Part shown: piece by piece, positions 61,937 through 64,000 of the stretch | How positions within the stretch are numbered: the first letter of the stretch is position 1 | How the letters are laid out: every line of letters begins with the position of its first letter | Origin: Caulobacter sp. | Lineage (GTDB): Bacteria > Pseudomonadota > Alphaproteobacteria > Caulobacterales > Caulobacteraceae | Assembly: GCA_030683005.1 (NCBI GenBank) | Contig: JAUXMY010000032.1 | Span: 62,001 to 126,000, forward strand | Length of the DNA: 64,000 bases | Reading direction: 5' to 3' | Program-made: the position numbers and the translations under genes | The notes under the pieces: model-generated | Told to the model about the DNA's origin: nothing | What the model saw: the letters and a program-made list of their open reading frames with translations, nothing else | Databases searched by the model: none

Positions 61937-63196
61937 ATGCAGCGACTCACTCAGATCCTGATCGGCGCCGCGTTCCTCTGCCTGGCGCTCATCCTGTCGC
62001 TGACCATATGGCGCGCCGGGGGTGGCTGGGGTGCGGGCGTATCCGGCTTCGTCGCCGCCATGGGCGTTCTGGGCGTGGTCTACCTGCTGGTGGCGCGCGG
62101 CCTGGACCTCGCCAGCCTGCGCGGCGAGCTGGGCGCGATCCGCGAGGCGCACCTCATCCTGACCAGCCAGCTGGAAAAGGTCGACGCCCGCCTGACCGAG
62201 GTGGTCGAGACGGTCACCGTCGATGCGTTGCGCCGCTCCGAGGAACTGTCCAGCGAAGTGCACATGCTTGAGGACACTGTCCAGCGGATGGCCGAGAAGA
62301 TGGAGGCGCAGCTGTCCAGCCGCGTCGCCGCCGCCCCGATGCACGCCTTCGGCCACTCGGCCCAGTCCGAGGCGCTGCTCGATACGGTCAAGGCCGCCCT
62401 GGCCGAGAACCGCGTCGACCTCTACCTGCAGCCGATCGTGTCGCTGCCGCAGCGCCGGACGGTCTTCTACGAAAGCTTCTCGCGGCTGCGCGACGACAGC
62501 GGCCGCGTGATGATGCCGGCCGAGTACCTGGCGGTGGCCGAGCCCGAGGGCCTGGTCGCGGCGATCGACAACCTGCTGCTGTTCCGCTGCGTGCAGATCG
62601 TCCGGCGCCTGGCCAAACAGGACCGCAAGGTCGGCATCTTCTGCAACATCTCGCTGGCCAGCCTGTCGGACGAGCAGTTCTTCCCGCAGTTCCTCGACTT
62701 CCTGTCGGCCAACAAGGACATGGCCGGCGCGCTGATCTTCGAACTGGGCCAGTCGGCCTTCTCGCGGCGCGGCGCGGTCGAGGCCCGGCACATGGCCCGG
62801 CTGGCGGACCTCGGCTTCCGCTTCAGCCTCGACAAGGTCAATGACCTGGACCTCGACTACCAGGACCTTGCCCGGGCCGACGTGAAGTTCATCAAGGTCG
62901 GCGCCCAGATGCTGCTCGACCAGCTGGAAGAGACCGACGGCCGGCTGGTGATCAAGTCGCTGCCCGACCTGCACGCCTCCGACTTCTCGCGCCTGACCCG
63001 CCGCTACGGCGTGGAGATCATCGTCGAGAAGGTCGAGAGCGAGCGCCAGATCGTCGACATCCTCGACCTCGACCTCGCCTTCGGCCAGGGCCACCTGTTC
63101 GGCGAGCCCCGCGCCATCCGCGACGCCGTCCTCGCCGAAACCGACCCGCCCGCCGACTTCATGCGGGCCTCCATGCGCCGGGCGGTGGGGTACTAA
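61937..63196 (+). CDS. tipF: TipF-like degenerate EAL protein
   Basis: 419 residues from ATG 61937 (GGGCGGGTG upstream; ATG 61883 would add 18). Two TM helices (about 6-25, 32-53), a coiled coil (about 60-130, LTSQLEKVDARLTEVVETV), then an EAL domain starting VKAALAENRVDLYLQPIVSL. The EAL motif is YESFSRLR and other catalytic acids are missing, so c-di-GMP binding rather than hydrolysis is expected. In C. crescentus TipF is a c-di-GMP receptor for flagellum assembly at the new pole. Confidence 0.82.
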   Translation: MQRLTQILIGAAFLCLALILSLTIWRAGGGWGAGVSGFVAAMGVLGVVYLLVARGLDLASLRGELGAIREAHLILTSQLEKVDARLTEVVETVTVDALRRSEELSSEVHMLEDTVQRMAEKMEAQLSSRVAAAPMHAFGHSAQSEALLDTVKAALAENRVDLYLQPIVSLPQRRTVFYESFSRLRDDSGRVMMPAEYLAVAEPEGLVAAIDNLLLFRCVQIVRRLAKQDRKVGIFCNISLASLSDEQFFPQFLDFLSANKDMAGALIFELGQSAFSRRGAVEARHMARLADLGFRFSLDKVNDLDLDYQDLARADVKFIKVGAQMLLDQLEETDGRLVIKSLPDLHASDFSRLTRRYGVEIIVEKVESERQIVDILDLDLAFGQGHLFGEPRAIRDAVLAETDPPADFMRASMRRAVGY

Positions 63197-63201
63197 GCCG
63201 C

Positions 63202-63219
63202 CGCGTGTCGAAGGACGCA
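63202..63219. repeat. family A half-element
   Basis: GCGTGTCGAAGGACGCA, the right outer arm of a type 2 element without the left arm. Between tipF and the HAD gene. Confidence 0.6.
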
Positions 63220-63261
63220 AGGCGTTGACGCCCCACCTCCCACCCGCTAGCGCCTCACCCC

Positions 63262-64000
63262 ATGACCGCGCTGCCTTCCGGCCTTGCCGACCTCGCCGAC
63301 CGCTATGACGTGCTGCTGAGCGACGTCTGGGGCGTCATCCACAATGGCCTTGAGAGTTTTCCCGACGCCTGCGCCGCCCTGGCCCGGTTCCGGGCGGAGA
63401 AGGGGCCCGTGGTCCTGATCTCCAACTCGCCGCGCCCGGCCAGCGATGTCGTCGCCCAGCTCGACGCGCTGAATGTGCCGCGCGAGGCCTGGACGGCCTT
63501 CATCACCTCCGGCGACGCCACTCGCGTGCTGCTGGGCCAGAAGGCCGCGCTCGGCGCCGCCTGGCGCATCGGCCCGGATCGCGACATGCCGCTGTACGAG
63601 GGTCTGGGTCTTTCCTTCGCCGAGCCTGACGACGCGGCCTTCATAACCGTCACCGGCCCCTTCGACGACGAGGTTGAGACGCCCGAGGACTACCGCGACC
63701 GCTTCGCCGGTCCCGCCGCCCGCGGCCTGCCGATGATCTGCGCCAACCCCGACCGCGTCGTGCAGCGCGGCGACCGGCTGATCTACTGCGGCGGCGCCCT
63801 GGCCGATCTGTACGCGGACATGGGCGGCGAGGTGCTGATGGCCGGCAAGCCCTTCGCCCCGATCTACGACCTCTGCCTGGCCGAGGCCTCGCGCCTGCTG
63901 GGCCGGCCGGTCGATCCGCGCCGGGTGCTCTGCATCGGCGACGGCGTTCACACCGACGTCCAGGGCGCCGAGCAACAGGGGCTGGACTGCCTGTTCATCG
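63262..64000 (+). CDS. HAD-IIA phosphatase (TIGR01459-like), partial
   Basis: About 246 residues visible, cut by the window end. HAD motif I DVWGVIHNG (about 21), motif II LISNSPRP, class IIA cap, motif III AGKPFAPIYD and CIGDGVHTDVQGA. Broad sugar/nucleotide phosphatase of the NagD group; substrate unknown. Start ATG 63262. Confidence 0.85.
   Translation, partial: MTALPSGLADLADRYDVLLSDVWGVIHNGLESFPDACAALARFRAEKGPVVLISNSPRPASDVVAQLDALNVPREAWTAFITSGDATRVLLGQKAALGAAWRIGPDRDMPLYEGLGLSFAEPDDAAFITVTGPFDDEVETPEDYRDRFAGPAARGLPMICANPDRVVQRGDRLIYCGGALADLYADMGGEVLMAGKPFAPIYDLCLAEASRLLGRPVDPRRVLCIGDGVHTDVQGAEQQGLDCLFI

Overview
The window is high-G+C DNA from an alphaproteobacterium, most likely of the order Caulobacterales (Caulobacter or Phenylobacterium type). 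The evidence is a TipF-like flagellar EAL protein, a DnaX without the usual zinc cysteines, an RpoH with alphaproteobacterial neighbours, and many intergenic bipartite palindromic repeats. I see no tRNA, rRNA, integrase, transposase, phage gene or CRISPR array. One RNA gene, the small SRP RNA (ffs), is clear. Genus-level assignment is not possible by eye.

Layout. 0-6 kb: lysine biosynthesis (end of dapD, dapE), a winged-helix regulator, a DUF3597 protein and the fmt-truA pair with def nearby. 6-16 kb: rmuC, recR, ybaB, an SDR, dnaX, ffs, nudC, a MAPEG protein, pheA, kdsB. 16-24 kb: membrane cytochrome c, M17 aminopeptidase, TPR protein, purA, an unknown protein, a receiver-like protein with Glu in place of the phospho-Asp, and rpoH. 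24-35 kb: rluD with an EncFtn-type ferritin, Tat-exported PhoD, hisI, folE, cysS, an SRPBCC protein, an IscU-like protein, yidD, thrS, an S41-like protease. 35-43.4 kb: alpha/beta hydrolase, GST, a long acyl-CoA dehydrogenase of the methylsuccinyl-CoA type, two TetR regulators, an HIG1-type membrane protein, cobalamin adenosyltransferase, etfBA.

43.5-58 kb looks like an accessory block lying between etfBA and hbd, genes that are neighbours in many alphaproteobacteria. It holds a parDE module, a GbsR-type regulator with a DUF4166 protein and an MDR oxidoreductase, a large secreted Cys-rich unknown, phospholipase D, a tandem Usp protein with an FNR/FixK-like box, a Na/Pi transporter, and a TetR-controlled aromatic-degradation operon (VOC dioxygenase, FAH hydrolase, MhpA-like hydroxylase). 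58-64 kb: hbd, a vapBC module whose toxin is frameshifted, feoAB with a Fur-like box, a TipF-like gene and a partial HAD phosphatase.

How they fit together. Several genes could serve one acyl-CoA theme: the methylsuccinyl-CoA-type dehydrogenase would pass electrons to ETF (etfBA), the adenosyltransferase supplies AdoCbl for methylmalonyl/ethylmalonyl-CoA mutases, and hbd interconverts 3-hydroxybutyryl- and acetoacetyl-CoA. The most striking non-coding signal is a set of long bipartite inverted repeats in at least five families. In two of them the arms differ between copies in a compensatory way, which points to selection on structure.
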